From JBPYCR01 sp051846935 (GTDB lineage: Bacteria > Bacillota > Bacilli > Bacillales > Amphibacillaceae): a stretch of 64,000 bases of DNA. The notes beneath the pieces are model-generated. The model was not told the DNA's origin. It was given only the letters and a program-made list of their open reading frames with translations, and ran no database searches. Location of the stretch: positions 76,361-140,360 of the forward strand of contig NZ_JBPYCS010000007.1 in assembly GCF_051846935.1 (NCBI RefSeq). Direction: 5' to 3'. Shown in pieces: positions 6,989 to 14,882 of this stretch. The position numbers were made by a program, and so were the translations under genes. The number at the start of each line of letters is the position of its first letter. Within the stretch, counting starts at the first letter, position 1.

Positions 6989-7933
6989 ATGCAACAAGTT
7001 AATCGTAATACTCAACCGAACATATTAGTAATTGGCAGCTTTATGATGGACTTAATTGTTCGTACGAATCGTTTTCCAAATGTCGGTGAAACGATTATAG
7101 GGGATAGCTTTAATCGATTCCCAGGTGGAAAAGGGGCGAATCAAGCAGTAGCCGCAGCACGTCTTGGTGCCCAGGTTACAATGGCTGGAAAGCTCGGTGA
7201 CGATGAGTTTGGAAATGAGTTTGAGCAAACGCTGCAGAAGCACGGAATTAATATTGATTATGTCGTACGTGATACTAAGTATGCAACTGGGATTGGTTCT
7301 ATAAGCTTAGACGCTAGTGGAGACAATAAAATTGTTGTCGTACCAGGTGCAAACATGAAATACAGTATTGACGACCTTAAAAAGCTTGAATTAATTATTG
7401 ATGATATCGACATGATGATACTTCAGCTGGAAATGGATTTACAAGTAATTGAAGCGGCTGTAATGCTTGCTAAAGATAAGAATATTCCAGTCATTTTAAA
7501 CCCAGCACCAGCTACCGAATTAAGTCCTAATATATTGAAGCATGTAACCTATTTAACTCCAAATGAAACCGAAGCGGAATTGCTGACGGGCATCCCAATT
7601 CATAATTTAAAGGATGCTGAGAAAGCAGGAAAAAAACTGCTTGAATTAGGAGTTAACCATGTGATTATTACACTTGGCGAAAAAGGTGCAGCCGTTGTAA
7701 GTGCTTCTGGTGTGCTGCATATACCTGGTTTCCCAGCACAAGTAGTGGATACCGTAGCAGCAGGAGACACTTTTAACGGAGCGCTTGCAGTGCAGTTGGC
7801 CTGTGGAGAATCGATTGACGCGTCGGTGAAGTTCGCCAATGCTGCCGGAGCTTTAGCAGTAACGAAAGAAGGAGCGATTCCTTCTATACCAAGTTTAACC
7901 GATGTACATCAGCTTATGAAGAAGCCTGTATAA
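6989..7933 (+). CDS. PfkB-family carbohydrate kinase, ribokinase-like
   Basis: 314 residues with both PfkB signatures: GGKGANQAVAAARLG (about 47-61) and DTVAAGDTFNGALA (about 253-266), where the Asp of AAGD is the catalytic base and the following Gly-rich turn forms the anion hole. The N-terminal strand VIGSFMMDLIVRTNRFP and LNPAPATEL are typical of RbsK. It would phosphorylate the terminal hydroxyl of a free sugar using ATP. It sits between the SIS isomerase and the TRAP transporter on one transcript. If the aldolase downstream releases D-arabinose, this kinase would make D-arabinose 5-phosphate for the SIS protein; ribose is the default alternative, but no Rbs transporter is present. Confidence 0.85.
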   Translation: MQQVNRNTQPNILVIGSFMMDLIVRTNRFPNVGETIIGDSFNRFPGGKGANQAVAAARLGAQVTMAGKLGDDEFGNEFEQTLQKHGINIDYVVRDTKYATGIGSISLDASGDNKIVVVPGANMKYSIDDLKKLELIIDDIDMMILQLEMDLQVIEAAVMLAKDKNIPVILNPAPATELSPNILKHVTYLTPNETEAELLTGIPIHNLKDAEKAGKKLLELGVNHVIITLGEKGAAVVSASGVLHIPGFPAQVVDTVAAGDTFNGALAVQLACGESIDASVKFANAAGALAVTKEGAIPSIPSLTDVHQLMKKPV

Positions 7934-8008
7934 GCCGATGGTAAGAATTTTACAATAAAGCGAAAAGCTTTATTAAATAAAATGTATAAATTTGAGAGGG
8001 GAAAAGTT

Positions 8009-9067
8009 ATGAAAAAGAGAAATTGGTTTTTATTTATGGTAATTCTAGTTGCAAGTCTCGTCTTAGCAGCATGTGGAGGCGACAAGGACGCAGATGAAGG
8101 TACTGATTCAGATTCTGCTTCAGAGAGCGAAGGTACGGACAAAACATTTGAACTAAACTTTTCAACAGCTAGTGTACCAAATGATGCACATACAGAAGGC
8201 TTGTATACGCTAAAAGAATCCATTGAGGAAAAAACAGATGGTCAGGTTACTGTGAACGTTCACCATTCAGGATCCTTGTACAATCAGGATAACGAAGCGC
8301 AGGCTTTAATGAGAGGTAATTTAGAAATGGCGTATGTTTCTGCACCATGGGTAGCTGAAAACATCCCATCCATGTCTATGTTTACTTCTGGGTACTTATT
8401 TAAAGATTACGATCATATGACAAAAGTATTCAACGGCGAAATTGGCGATGAAGTGTTTGAACAAATCGTAGACGAGCTTGGTATTAGACCACTTGGAGCT
8501 TTCTACCTAGGCTCTAGACAATTAAACTACCGTGATATTGGTAAAGAAATAACTAAACCAGAAGATCTTGAAGGTGTAACACTTCGTATGCCTAATACAG
8601 AGTCTTGGTTGTTCTTAGGAAAAGCACTTGGTGCCAATCCAACACCTGTTGACTTCTCAGAGCTGTATATGGCATTGAGCTCAGGAACAGTAGATGCACA
8701 AGACAACCCACTTCCAACTGTGCAAAATGCTAAATTTTATGAAGTAGCTGAAAACATTACATTATCGTACCACGTAATTGATACTGTATGGCCGACAATT
8801 AATGAAGAAGTATGGCAAGAAATGGGACCTGAGCTACAGGAGAAAATGTATGAAGCTGTAGAAGATGCAAGAAATACTGTAGACACGATGAATATTGAAT
8901 CCGAAGCAAGACTCGTTGAGTTTTTTGAAGCAGAAGGTGTAAATGTTGTTGAAGCAGATATTGACGCATTTATGAATCATGTACAAAAGCAGTATTTAGA
9001 AAATGAAGAAATGACGAGCACTTGGGATATGGATCTATACGAAAAAATTCAAGAAATGGCCAACTAA
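8009..9067 (+). CDS. dctP: TRAP transporter solute-binding lipoprotein (DctP)
   Basis: A 352-residue DctP-family binding protein. It starts at the ATG at 8009 with GAGAGGGGAA upstream; the in-frame ATG at 7982 lacks a ribosome site. A lipoprotein signal ends in LVLAAC (Cys22), followed by an acidic Ser/Asp/Glu linker. The mature part contains EGVTLRMPNTESW, whose arginine in this family forms the salt bridge with a substrate carboxylate, and SSGTVDAQDNPL typical of DctP. The ligand is therefore probably an organic or sugar acid. It forms a tripartite transporter with the two membrane proteins downstream. Confidence 0.88.
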   Translation: MKKRNWFLFMVILVASLVLAACGGDKDADEGTDSDSASESEGTDKTFELNFSTASVPNDAHTEGLYTLKESIEEKTDGQVTVNVHHSGSLYNQDNEAQALMRGNLEMAYVSAPWVAENIPSMSMFTSGYLFKDYDHMTKVFNGEIGDEVFEQIVDELGIRPLGAFYLGSRQLNYRDIGKEITKPEDLEGVTLRMPNTESWLFLGKALGANPTPVDFSELYMALSSGTVDAQDNPLPTVQNAKFYEVAENITLSYHVIDTVWPTINEEVWQEMGPELQEKMYEAVEDARNTVDTMNIESEARLVEFFEAEGVNVVEADIDAFMNHVQKQYLENEEMTSTWDMDLYEKIQEMAN

Positions 9068-9080
9068 TTTATGAAACAAT

Positions 9081-9112
9081 ATACTTGACCCGACTTATGT
9101 GGGGTCAAGTAT
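9081..9112 (+). terminator. Stem-loop between dctP and dctQ (partial terminator or mRNA stabiliser)
   Basis: A perfect 11-bp stem (ATACTTGACCC / GGGTCAAGTAT) with a 10-nt loop lies just after dctP. The following bases (TTGTTATAG) are only weakly T-rich, so read-through into dctQ is expected. Such hairpins commonly let cells make more binding protein than permease. Confidence 0.6.
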
Positions 9113-9131
9113 TTGTTATAGAGGTGTTTCG

Positions 9132-9662
9132 ATGTCAACATTAAAAAAATTTATATTGCTATTTAGGAACTTTGTAGAGGTATATGTGCCGATAATTGCA
9201 TTTTTTATTATGTTTGTTGCGTTTGTTATTCAGGTGTTTAGTCGTTACGTATTAAACGCACCGTTAGCGTGGACGTATGAAATAACTGCGATTGGATTTG
9301 TGTGGACAATTGTTTTAGGTGCAATCTATGCTAGAAGAACAGAGGATCATGTTGCTTTTACGTTTATTTATGACATGGTATCGGAAAAAATACAGCTTCT
9401 TTTTAGAGTAATTGGTAATGTAATGATTATTTGCCTTGTTTCAATAGCGATGTATCCGACATATGATTTTATCCAGTTTTCAAAAATATCGAAAACAACG
9501 ACATTTAGCATTCCAATGAATATCGTATATTTTCCGTTTATTCTTTTGTTCATTATGCTCATCCTGTATTCAGTAATTGATATCGTGATTGACATTAAGA
9601 AGTTTAAACAGCAACGTTCAACAGAAAACAATGTAAATGAAGCTACACGGGGAGGGCGTTAA
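9132..9662 (+). CDS. dctQ: TRAP transporter small permease (DctQ)
   Basis: 176 residues with four membrane segments, the DctQ pattern; LAWTYEITAIGFVWTIVLGAIYARRTEDHVAFTFIYDMV is the characteristic loop-helix region. The start at ATG 9132 has GAGGTG 5 bases upstream; an earlier in-frame ATG at 9099 falls inside the stem-loop after dctP and is rejected. The stop is one base before the dctM start, so the two are translationally linked. DctQ and DctM together form the membrane part that uses a Na+ gradient for uptake. Confidence 0.87.
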   Translation: MSTLKKFILLFRNFVEVYVPIIAFFIMFVAFVIQVFSRYVLNAPLAWTYEITAIGFVWTIVLGAIYARRTEDHVAFTFIYDMVSEKIQLLFRVIGNVMIICLVSIAMYPTYDFIQFSKISKTTTFSIPMNIVYFPFILLFIMLILYSVIDIVIDIKKFKQQRSTENNVNEATRGGR

Positions 9663-9663
9663 C

Positions 9664-10950
9664 ATGGACTCGATATTGATTTTTACCATTCTTATCTTTG
9701 TCATTTCCTTTATCATTAGAGTTCCTGTTGCCATAGGCATGATTCTAACTTCAATATTCTATTTTGTTATGAAAGGACAAGATATCGGAACGGTGTCAGA
9801 TGTATTGTTGTCCAATTTGTTTTCGTCGTATACAATTCTGGTCGTTCCACTATTTATTTTTACTGCAGAAGTAATGAATTCTGGGTATGTTACTGACAAA
9901 ATATTTACTTTCGCCAATGCGCTCGTAGGTAGATATAAAGGTGGCATGGGGCATGTTAACGTAGTTGCTTCCTCCGTGTTTTCAGGTATGTCTGGATCTG
10001 CTGTGGCAGATGCTTCTGGTTTAGGAAAAATGGAAATAGAGGCAATGCGTAAACAAGGATATGATGATGGATTTAGTGCTGCAATTACTTCAGCGTCCGC
10101 AACAATTGGACCACTATTTCCTCCAAGTATTCCACTCGTTATTTATGCAATGCTCTCAGGTGCATCTGTTGGTGCTTTGTTCTTAGCTGGAATGGTACCA
10201 GCAATTCTGTTGGCAGTTGCTTTAATGTTATATATTGTATATATTGCTAGAAAACGAGACTATCCACGAGGACCGAAATATACACTCCGTTCTTTTCTAA
10301 CATACTCTTTTCAAGCAATACCAGCTTTATTGACACCTGTTATTTTATTAATTGGTATTTATACAGGGATTATGACTCCGACAGAAGCAGGTGCTATTGC
10401 GGCGTTATACGCGCTCATTATTTCTATTTTTGTTTATCGTACGATGGGCGTTAAGAAACTTAGCATTGTTTTTAAAAACACAGTCAAAACTACGGGAAAC
10501 CTCGGATTAATTGTTGGAGCCGCGTATTGCTTTTCTTATATCGTTGCATACGAGCAAATTCCTGCTTTAATTTCCGACTTTATGCTCGGTCTTACAGATA
10601 ACCCGTACGTTATGCTATTAGTTATAAATATTTTCTTTTTAATTATGGGAATGTTCGTTGACACGATGGTAATGACATTAGTATTTATCCCAATGGTTCT
10701 TCCTTTTGTTGAAACGATGGGAATTGACCCGGTACATTTTGGTGTTATGATCGTATTAAATATGATGATTGGCTTATCAACACCGCCATTTGGTATGTTG
10801 CTGTTTATAACGTCTGGTATTTCGGGTACACCGTTGAATAAAATAATTAAAGAAATATGGCCGTTAATTCTAGTAATGCTTGTCGTGCTCGGATTAGTAA
10901 CGTATATTCCAGAAATTTCATTGTTTTTACCGAATTTATTAGATATATAA
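9664..10950 (+). CDS. dctM: TRAP transporter large permease (DctM)
   Basis: 428 residues, about twelve membrane segments. Diagnostic DctM stretches are SGSAVADASGLGKMEIEAM (about 106-124), ASATIGPLFPPSIPLVIYAM (about 135-154) and a C-terminal GLSTPPFGMLLFITSGIS. These form the substrate/Na+ sites of the IT superfamily transporter. The ATG at 9664 has GGAGGGCG upstream. It lies between dctQ and the aldolase gene, which begins 21 bases after its stop. Confidence 0.9.
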   Translation: MDSILIFTILIFVISFIIRVPVAIGMILTSIFYFVMKGQDIGTVSDVLLSNLFSSYTILVVPLFIFTAEVMNSGYVTDKIFTFANALVGRYKGGMGHVNVVASSVFSGMSGSAVADASGLGKMEIEAMRKQGYDDGFSAAITSASATIGPLFPPSIPLVIYAMLSGASVGALFLAGMVPAILLAVALMLYIVYIARKRDYPRGPKYTLRSFLTYSFQAIPALLTPVILLIGIYTGIMTPTEAGAIAALYALIISIFVYRTMGVKKLSIVFKNTVKTTGNLGLIVGAAYCFSYIVAYEQIPALISDFMLGLTDNPYVMLLVINIFFLIMGMFVDTMVMTLVFIPMVLPFVETMGIDPVHFGVMIVLNMMIGLSTPPFGMLLFITSGISGTPLNKIIKEIWPLILVMLVVLGLVTYIPEISLFLPNLLDI

Positions 10951-10971
10951 CGAATGGAGGAGTAATGCATT

Positions 10972-11895
10972 ATGAATAAAACGATCGCCAATGGCGTATG
11001 GCCAACGATGATAACACCATTTACAAAAGATGGTTTGATCGATTATAAATCTTTGGACAATTTGATTGAGTGGTATATTGACAATGGGGTGCATGGTCTT
11101 TTTGCAGTTTGTCAATCGAGTGAAATGTTTCACCTTTCACTAAGAGAGCGAATTGAGCTTGCTGAGTTTGTAACGAGAAAGGTAGATGGAAGAGTACCTG
11201 TCATTGCATCTGGAAATGTTTCGTTTGCTATTCAAGATCAAATCGATGAAATAAAGGCAATTGCTAATACAGGAGTAGACGCAGTTGTTTTATTAACGAA
11301 TAAGCTTGCGCGAAGCGATGAGTCGGACGATGTATTTAAAGCGAATGTGGAAAAAATTCTAAGTGAAACCGACGGGATTACGCTTGGATTTTATGAATGT
11401 CCATTACCTTATAAGCGCTTATTATCTCCAGAATTACTTCAATGGTGTGCGGCTACGGATCGCTTTTCTTTCTTGAAGGATACGAGCTGTAATGTAAGAG
11501 ATATCGAACAAAAGCTTGCTGCAGTTAACAATAGTAATTTGAAAATATTTAATGCAAATGCACCAACGTTATTAGATTCATTAAAGCTCGGTGCTCATGG
11601 ATATAGTGGAATAATGTGCAACTTCCATCCCGATCTATATGTACGTCTGTATGAAGATTGGGAAAACGCTCCAGAAAAAGCGAATAAATTGCAAAGCTTC
11701 CTAGGACTTGCATCAACGATTGAAAGACAGCTCTATCCAATGAACTCCAAGTACTTTTTGAAGCTCGAAGGGATATTGGAAGATTATGCATGCAGAAATA
11801 CGGACAAAGTCCAGTTTAATTCTGCATTGCAATTGGAAATTAAGCAAATGTACGACGTTTCCAAGCAATATTCAAAAGAATACAAGATGAAATAG
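10972..11895 (+). CDS. DHDPS/N-acetylneuraminate lyase-family aldolase
   Basis: Class I aldolases of this family cleave or form 2-keto acids through a Schiff base with pyruvate. The 307-residue protein has the Schiff-base lysine in FSFLKDTSCN (Lys169) and the partner tyrosine in GFYECPLPY (Tyr141). The pyruvate-carboxylate loop, GTTGE or GSTGE in DapA/NanA, is VCQSSEM here (about residues 46-52), a clear departure that places it in a separate subfamily. In context (carboxylate TRAP transporter, ribokinase-like kinase, arabinose-5-phosphate-isomerase-like protein) a retro-aldol cleavage of a 3-deoxy-2-ketoaldonate such as Kdo to pyruvate plus D-arabinose would make a complete pathway. That substrate is my inference. 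It has GGAGGAG 10 bases before the ATG. Confidence 0.85.
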   Translation: MNKTIANGVWPTMITPFTKDGLIDYKSLDNLIEWYIDNGVHGLFAVCQSSEMFHLSLRERIELAEFVTRKVDGRVPVIASGNVSFAIQDQIDEIKAIANTGVDAVVLLTNKLARSDESDDVFKANVEKILSETDGITLGFYECPLPYKRLLSPELLQWCAATDRFSFLKDTSCNVRDIEQKLAAVNNSNLKIFNANAPTLLDSLKLGAHGYSGIMCNFHPDLYVRLYEDWENAPEKANKLQSFLGLASTIERQLYPMNSKYFLKLEGILEDYACRNTDKVQFNSALQLEIKQMYDVSKQYSKEYKMK

Positions 11896-11951
11896 TACGA
11901 AATGCTTATAGGCATTTATATTTCATTGTGCTAGACATGGAGTGAGCTGTA

Positions 11952-12941
11952 ATGAGAGTAACAATTAAAGATGTAGCAAAGGAAGCAGGAGTTTCTATTG
12001 CGACTGTGTCACGTGTGATAAATGACAGCGGATATGTGAGTGATCCAATTAAGAAAAAAGTACTTCAAAAAATAGAGCAGCTCGATTATCAAGTTAATGC
12101 AGTGGCTAAAAGCTTAAAGCAAGAAAAAACAAACATGATCGGGGTTATAATTCCCGACATTTCAAATCCGTATTTTATGCAAATTTCTAAAGGTGTTGAA
12201 GATGAAATTGAAAGATACGGCTATAATCTAATATTTTCGAGTTCAAATGAAGATGAAAAAAAGGAAGCAAAGCTTCTTGAATTAATGAATGAAAAAAGAG
12301 TAGATGCAATTATCCTAGCAACAACTGGTAAAAACAAAGAACAAATAGAGCGCTTAGCTAGTACAGGAACTCCAATTATTTTAATCGACCGTTTTAATGA
12401 AGAAATAAAACATAGGATTTCTACAATTACTGAAGACAACCAACTCGGTGCATATAAATTAACGAAGCACTTTATTGATCAAGGTCATACGAACATAGGT
12501 GTCATTAACGGCTCACTTGATGTAAACACAGGACGTGATCGCTATAAAGGTTTTTTACAGGCAGTGGAAGAGCATGACGTTTCAGTTGAAGACTCCTTCA
12601 TCTACAACGGTGATTTTACGGAAAAGTGTGGCTATGAAGCGGTGCAACATTTTTCTTCCCAAAAAAACGTGCCGACAGCTATTATTGCCTTCAACAACTT
12701 AATGGCTGCTGGGGCAATTAAAGGATTAACAGAATCAAGAAATCTTCCGCTTGATCAAGTAAAAATCGGTTGCTACGGTGAAATAGAGTTCATGGTGCTC
12801 ATGCAAACGTTGAATGTTGTTTATATAAAACAGAATTCGTATCAAATGGGCAAAGATACGGGGAAAGTACTAATTTCTCATTTAAATAAAGATCGACATG
12901 CTCCACATACGATTATGTATGAACCAGAATTGATTGTGTGA
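11952..12941 (+). CDS. LacI-family transcriptional regulator
   Basis: 329 residues with a LacI helix-turn-helix (TIKDVAKEAGVSIATVSRVIN, about 4-24), the hinge-helix YQVNAVAKSLKQ and a periplasmic-binding-protein-like sensor (IGVIIPDISNPYFMQ onward). It is the last gene of the operon, 56 bases after the aldolase, and is followed by a terminator. The tandem GTAAACGTTTAC palindromes at 6344-6367 are its most likely target, giving negative autoregulation relieved by a pathway sugar. The effector is unknown. Confidence 0.88.
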   Translation: MRVTIKDVAKEAGVSIATVSRVINDSGYVSDPIKKKVLQKIEQLDYQVNAVAKSLKQEKTNMIGVIIPDISNPYFMQISKGVEDEIERYGYNLIFSSSNEDEKKEAKLLELMNEKRVDAIILATTGKNKEQIERLASTGTPIILIDRFNEEIKHRISTITEDNQLGAYKLTKHFIDQGHTNIGVINGSLDVNTGRDRYKGFLQAVEEHDVSVEDSFIYNGDFTEKCGYEAVQHFSSQKNVPTAIIAFNNLMAAGAIKGLTESRNLPLDQVKIGCYGEIEFMVLMQTLNVVYIKQNSYQMGKDTGKVLISHLNKDRHAPHTIMYEPELIV

Positions 12942-13001
12942 AGCGGATTTATAGATTTGAAAAACTATTTAAACTTATTAAGTACGTATAGTACTAACTT
13001 T

Positions 13002-13043
13002 AAAAGGCTTCTTTTGCATTTTACGTAAAAGAGGCCTTTTTGT
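13002..13043 (+). terminator. Rho-independent terminator of the LacI-controlled operon
   Basis: The stem AAAAGGCTTCTTTT / AAAAGAGGCCTTTT (13002-13015 and 13027-13040, one bulge/mismatch) is followed by TTG. It lies about 60 bases after the LacI gene. Confidence 0.75.
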
Positions 13044-13537
13044 ATAGTCCTCTTCCAGATAAAGAGGCCGTTCAACAAGATACTATGGTTAATGATCAAG
13101 GAAAAGAGCTTCCTGTTGTACGTATGAATTTAATATTGGAGAGGGTTATCGAAAATACGTTGTATCATTATCTTAAAAATGAAATGAAAAGCTAAATATG
13201 ATTTTAAAGTAAACTCATTAACAACGTATCTGCTGGAGCAACTTAACACGCAGGAAAACTCCATTCCCATAGACAGGATTGGCGTTTTACCGGTTTATAC
13301 TTAACCAAATTGTCGCTTTACTGATAGATTCTTCTTAAATCTCTTACGAAACGGCGGGTAAGAGATTTATACAAAGCAACTTTTGTTGCTACAGAAACAT
13401 CAGACTTTTATATAAAATAGTAAGTGGGAAGCGGGAATAGTATTTAATGAAATACAGTCCCGCTTGTTAACTCTAACATCCAATTTAGTAGGCTTTCCCT
13501 CAAGTAATAATAGATTTATTACGATATAACAACCGTG
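13044..13537. other. Gene-poor stretch with a short decayed reading frame and an inverted repeat
   Basis: A plus-strand frame from about 13042 ending at TAA 13192-13194 reads like a protein C-terminus (SPLPDKEAVQQDTMV, then ELPVVRMNLILERVIENT) but has no credible start and is not recognised; it may be the tail of a lost gene. Further on, AAATCTCTTAC / GTAAGAGATTT (13337-13368) is a perfect 11-bp inverted repeat without a T-run, followed by a second small hairpin (AGCAAC / GTTGCT). Nothing else is visible. Confidence 0.35.
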
Positions 13538-13957
13538 CTATTCCCAATATTTTATGAGTAGTCCGACAACCACACCAAATACAGCATGTCCGGCCGTCCA
13601 AAAAAACCAAGCCGCGAAGTCAGTTGCGGCAGGAGGCTGAGCGGATAAAGACGTTAAGAAAAATAACGCACCACCTCCAATTGAATATACAAGTACATAA
13701 GGGTGAATGGATCGTTCAAGGTAAAGTAGCTTTAAAATGTAAAACAATAGAACGACACTAAGGATACAAGTAACATAATGAAAGCATATTCCCCAGAACA
13801 AGCTTGGCTGCCAATCCTGTATAATAGGAATATAATCCATATTAAATAGAAGATCATACGCTTTATTATGTGTTACAAATTTCACTATTTTTAAGGAAAA
13901 AGCGAGAATATACCCAGATAGGATCCCAGTAATGAGTAGCTTTGCAAATTGCTTCAC
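13538..13957 (-). CDS. Four-helix membrane protein of unknown function
   Basis: 139 residues with four hydrophobic helices (about 5-27, 53-80, 88-105, 112-136). Distinctive features are an early FSLKIVKFVTHNKAYDLLFNMDYIP segment, an FWGICFHYV motif and a conserved-looking loop SAQPPAATDFAAWFFWTAGHAVFG between helices 3 and 4. The pattern resembles small membrane proteins seen in several Bacillales genomes, but I cannot name the family. GGAGGGTGACGTGTGA lies before the ATG. It is a lone minus-strand gene bordered by scarred DNA on both sides. Confidence 0.65.
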   Translation of the reverse strand: MKQFAKLLITGILSGYILAFSLKIVKFVTHNKAYDLLFNMDYIPIIQDWQPSLFWGICFHYVTCILSVVLLFYILKLLYLERSIHPYVLVYSIGGGALFFLTSLSAQPPAATDFAAWFFWTAGHAVFGVVVGLLIKYWE

Positions 13958-14132
13958 ACGTCACCCTCCAATTCACACAGAGTTGCCTCTGCTTACTACT
14001 TGTTTACGTATTCCCTGATTTACTCTAAACCAAGCAACGAATTTATTTTTATAAGTGAGTCAATTTCATCATTGCCATTTTTAAAAAATCACAAAAGAAC
14101 AGAATTTTAAAATCGACTTAAAAATTTAAAGC

Positions 14133-14297
14133 TAGATCGGTGGCTGCTGTGTTCCATCCGAATCCACTCCGCTTTCCGCAGGCAACGCCTCAACTAATTT
14201 TAAACGTTTTTCCCAAAACTTTTAAAATGTATTTTCGGCTGTTGCTTTACCTGCAGGAGTCTGCGTGGATCCGGATTCCACACAGACGAGTTTGTGT
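14133..14297. repeat. Degenerate palindromic REP-like element
   Basis: The two ends are imperfect inverted copies: CCGAATCCACTCCGCTTTCC near 14158 and, on the other strand, CCGGATCCACGCAGACTCC near 14275, each next to a CCGCAGG or CTGCAGG core. This layout (GCTTTCCGCAGG ... CTGCAGGAGTCTGCGTGG) is that of the dispersed palindromic elements often found between genes of Bacillaceae. The small plus-strand frame across it is not a gene. Copy number elsewhere cannot be judged from one window. Confidence 0.55.
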
Positions 14298-14299
14298 TG

Positions 14300-14662
14300 C
14301 TATGCAACCTCTGTTTCTTGGTTGAATGCTGTATGAATTCGATCAACTGCTAATTTAGATGCATTGTACACATTAAGGTGACGCGTTTACCTGTTCTGTA
14401 ACGAACATTGTTTAATTGAAAGAACTCTTTAAGATATGCATTCATTCGTTCAACGGGTGTACGTCGATAATAGATAATTTCTCAAACTTCTGATCCCCGA
14501 GCTGGAGCTATATATTTTTGAAGATCTTTGGGGATCTTCACCTTAAATACTTTTTGACAAATGCCTTCAGTAGCCAATGGACAATCGATACATTCCTTGG
14601 AGCTTATGTATTTCAAGGTCTAGTATTTTGGCGGAGCTTGATCGCAAGCCTCAAAATGGATT
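14300..14662 (-). pseudogene. C-terminal fragment of a DDE transposase
   Basis: Minus-strand translation gives a transposase C-terminus: LKYISSKECIDCPLATEG, then APARGSEV followed by an in-frame TGA where Trp is expected, then YYRRTPVERMNAYLKEFFQL and NNVRYRTGKRV. After one frameshift it ends VYNASKLAVDRIHTAFNQ and a stop. The Cys-rich segment, the (Y)xRRTxVERxNAYLKEFFxLNNVRYRTGKR block and the closing YNASKLAxDR match insertion-sequence transposases common in Bacillus relatives. Only about 120 codons survive; no N-terminal catalytic Asp residues and no terminal inverted repeats are recognisable. Confidence 0.75.
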
Positions 14663-14758
14663 GCTATTCAGTATAAAAAAGTAGTTTCCAATTACTTTGA
14701 CTGCATAGTCCTTCTAAAAAAATGCTCTGACAGAAATAAAATATTCGTAGCTGTGGCA

Positions 14759-14786
14759 TTGACTGTTTTAATATATGTGATATATT
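14759..14786 (+). promoter_or_regulatory. Promoter of the diaminopropionate lyase operon
   Basis: TTGACT (14759-14764), a 16-base spacer and TATATT (14781-14786) preceded by TGA, giving an extended -10. It is about 100 bases upstream of the start codon. Confidence 0.55.
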
Positions 14787-14792
14787 ACATAT
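14773..14792 (+). promoter_or_regulatory. 20-bp near-perfect palindrome over the -10: probable GntR operator
   Basis: ATATGTGATA / TATTACATAT forms a dyad with a single mismatched pair and covers the -10 box. A GntR-family regulator gene follows the two catabolic genes, so this is its likely binding site. AT-rich sequence makes chance dyads more common, hence moderate confidence. Confidence 0.5.
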
Positions 14793-14882
14793 CAATAAGC
14801 GAAAAAATACTGCTAATAAAAATTAATTAAGTGTAAAAGATGACAAAGAAATTTATAAATAAAAAAACTGAGGTGGTATGAC

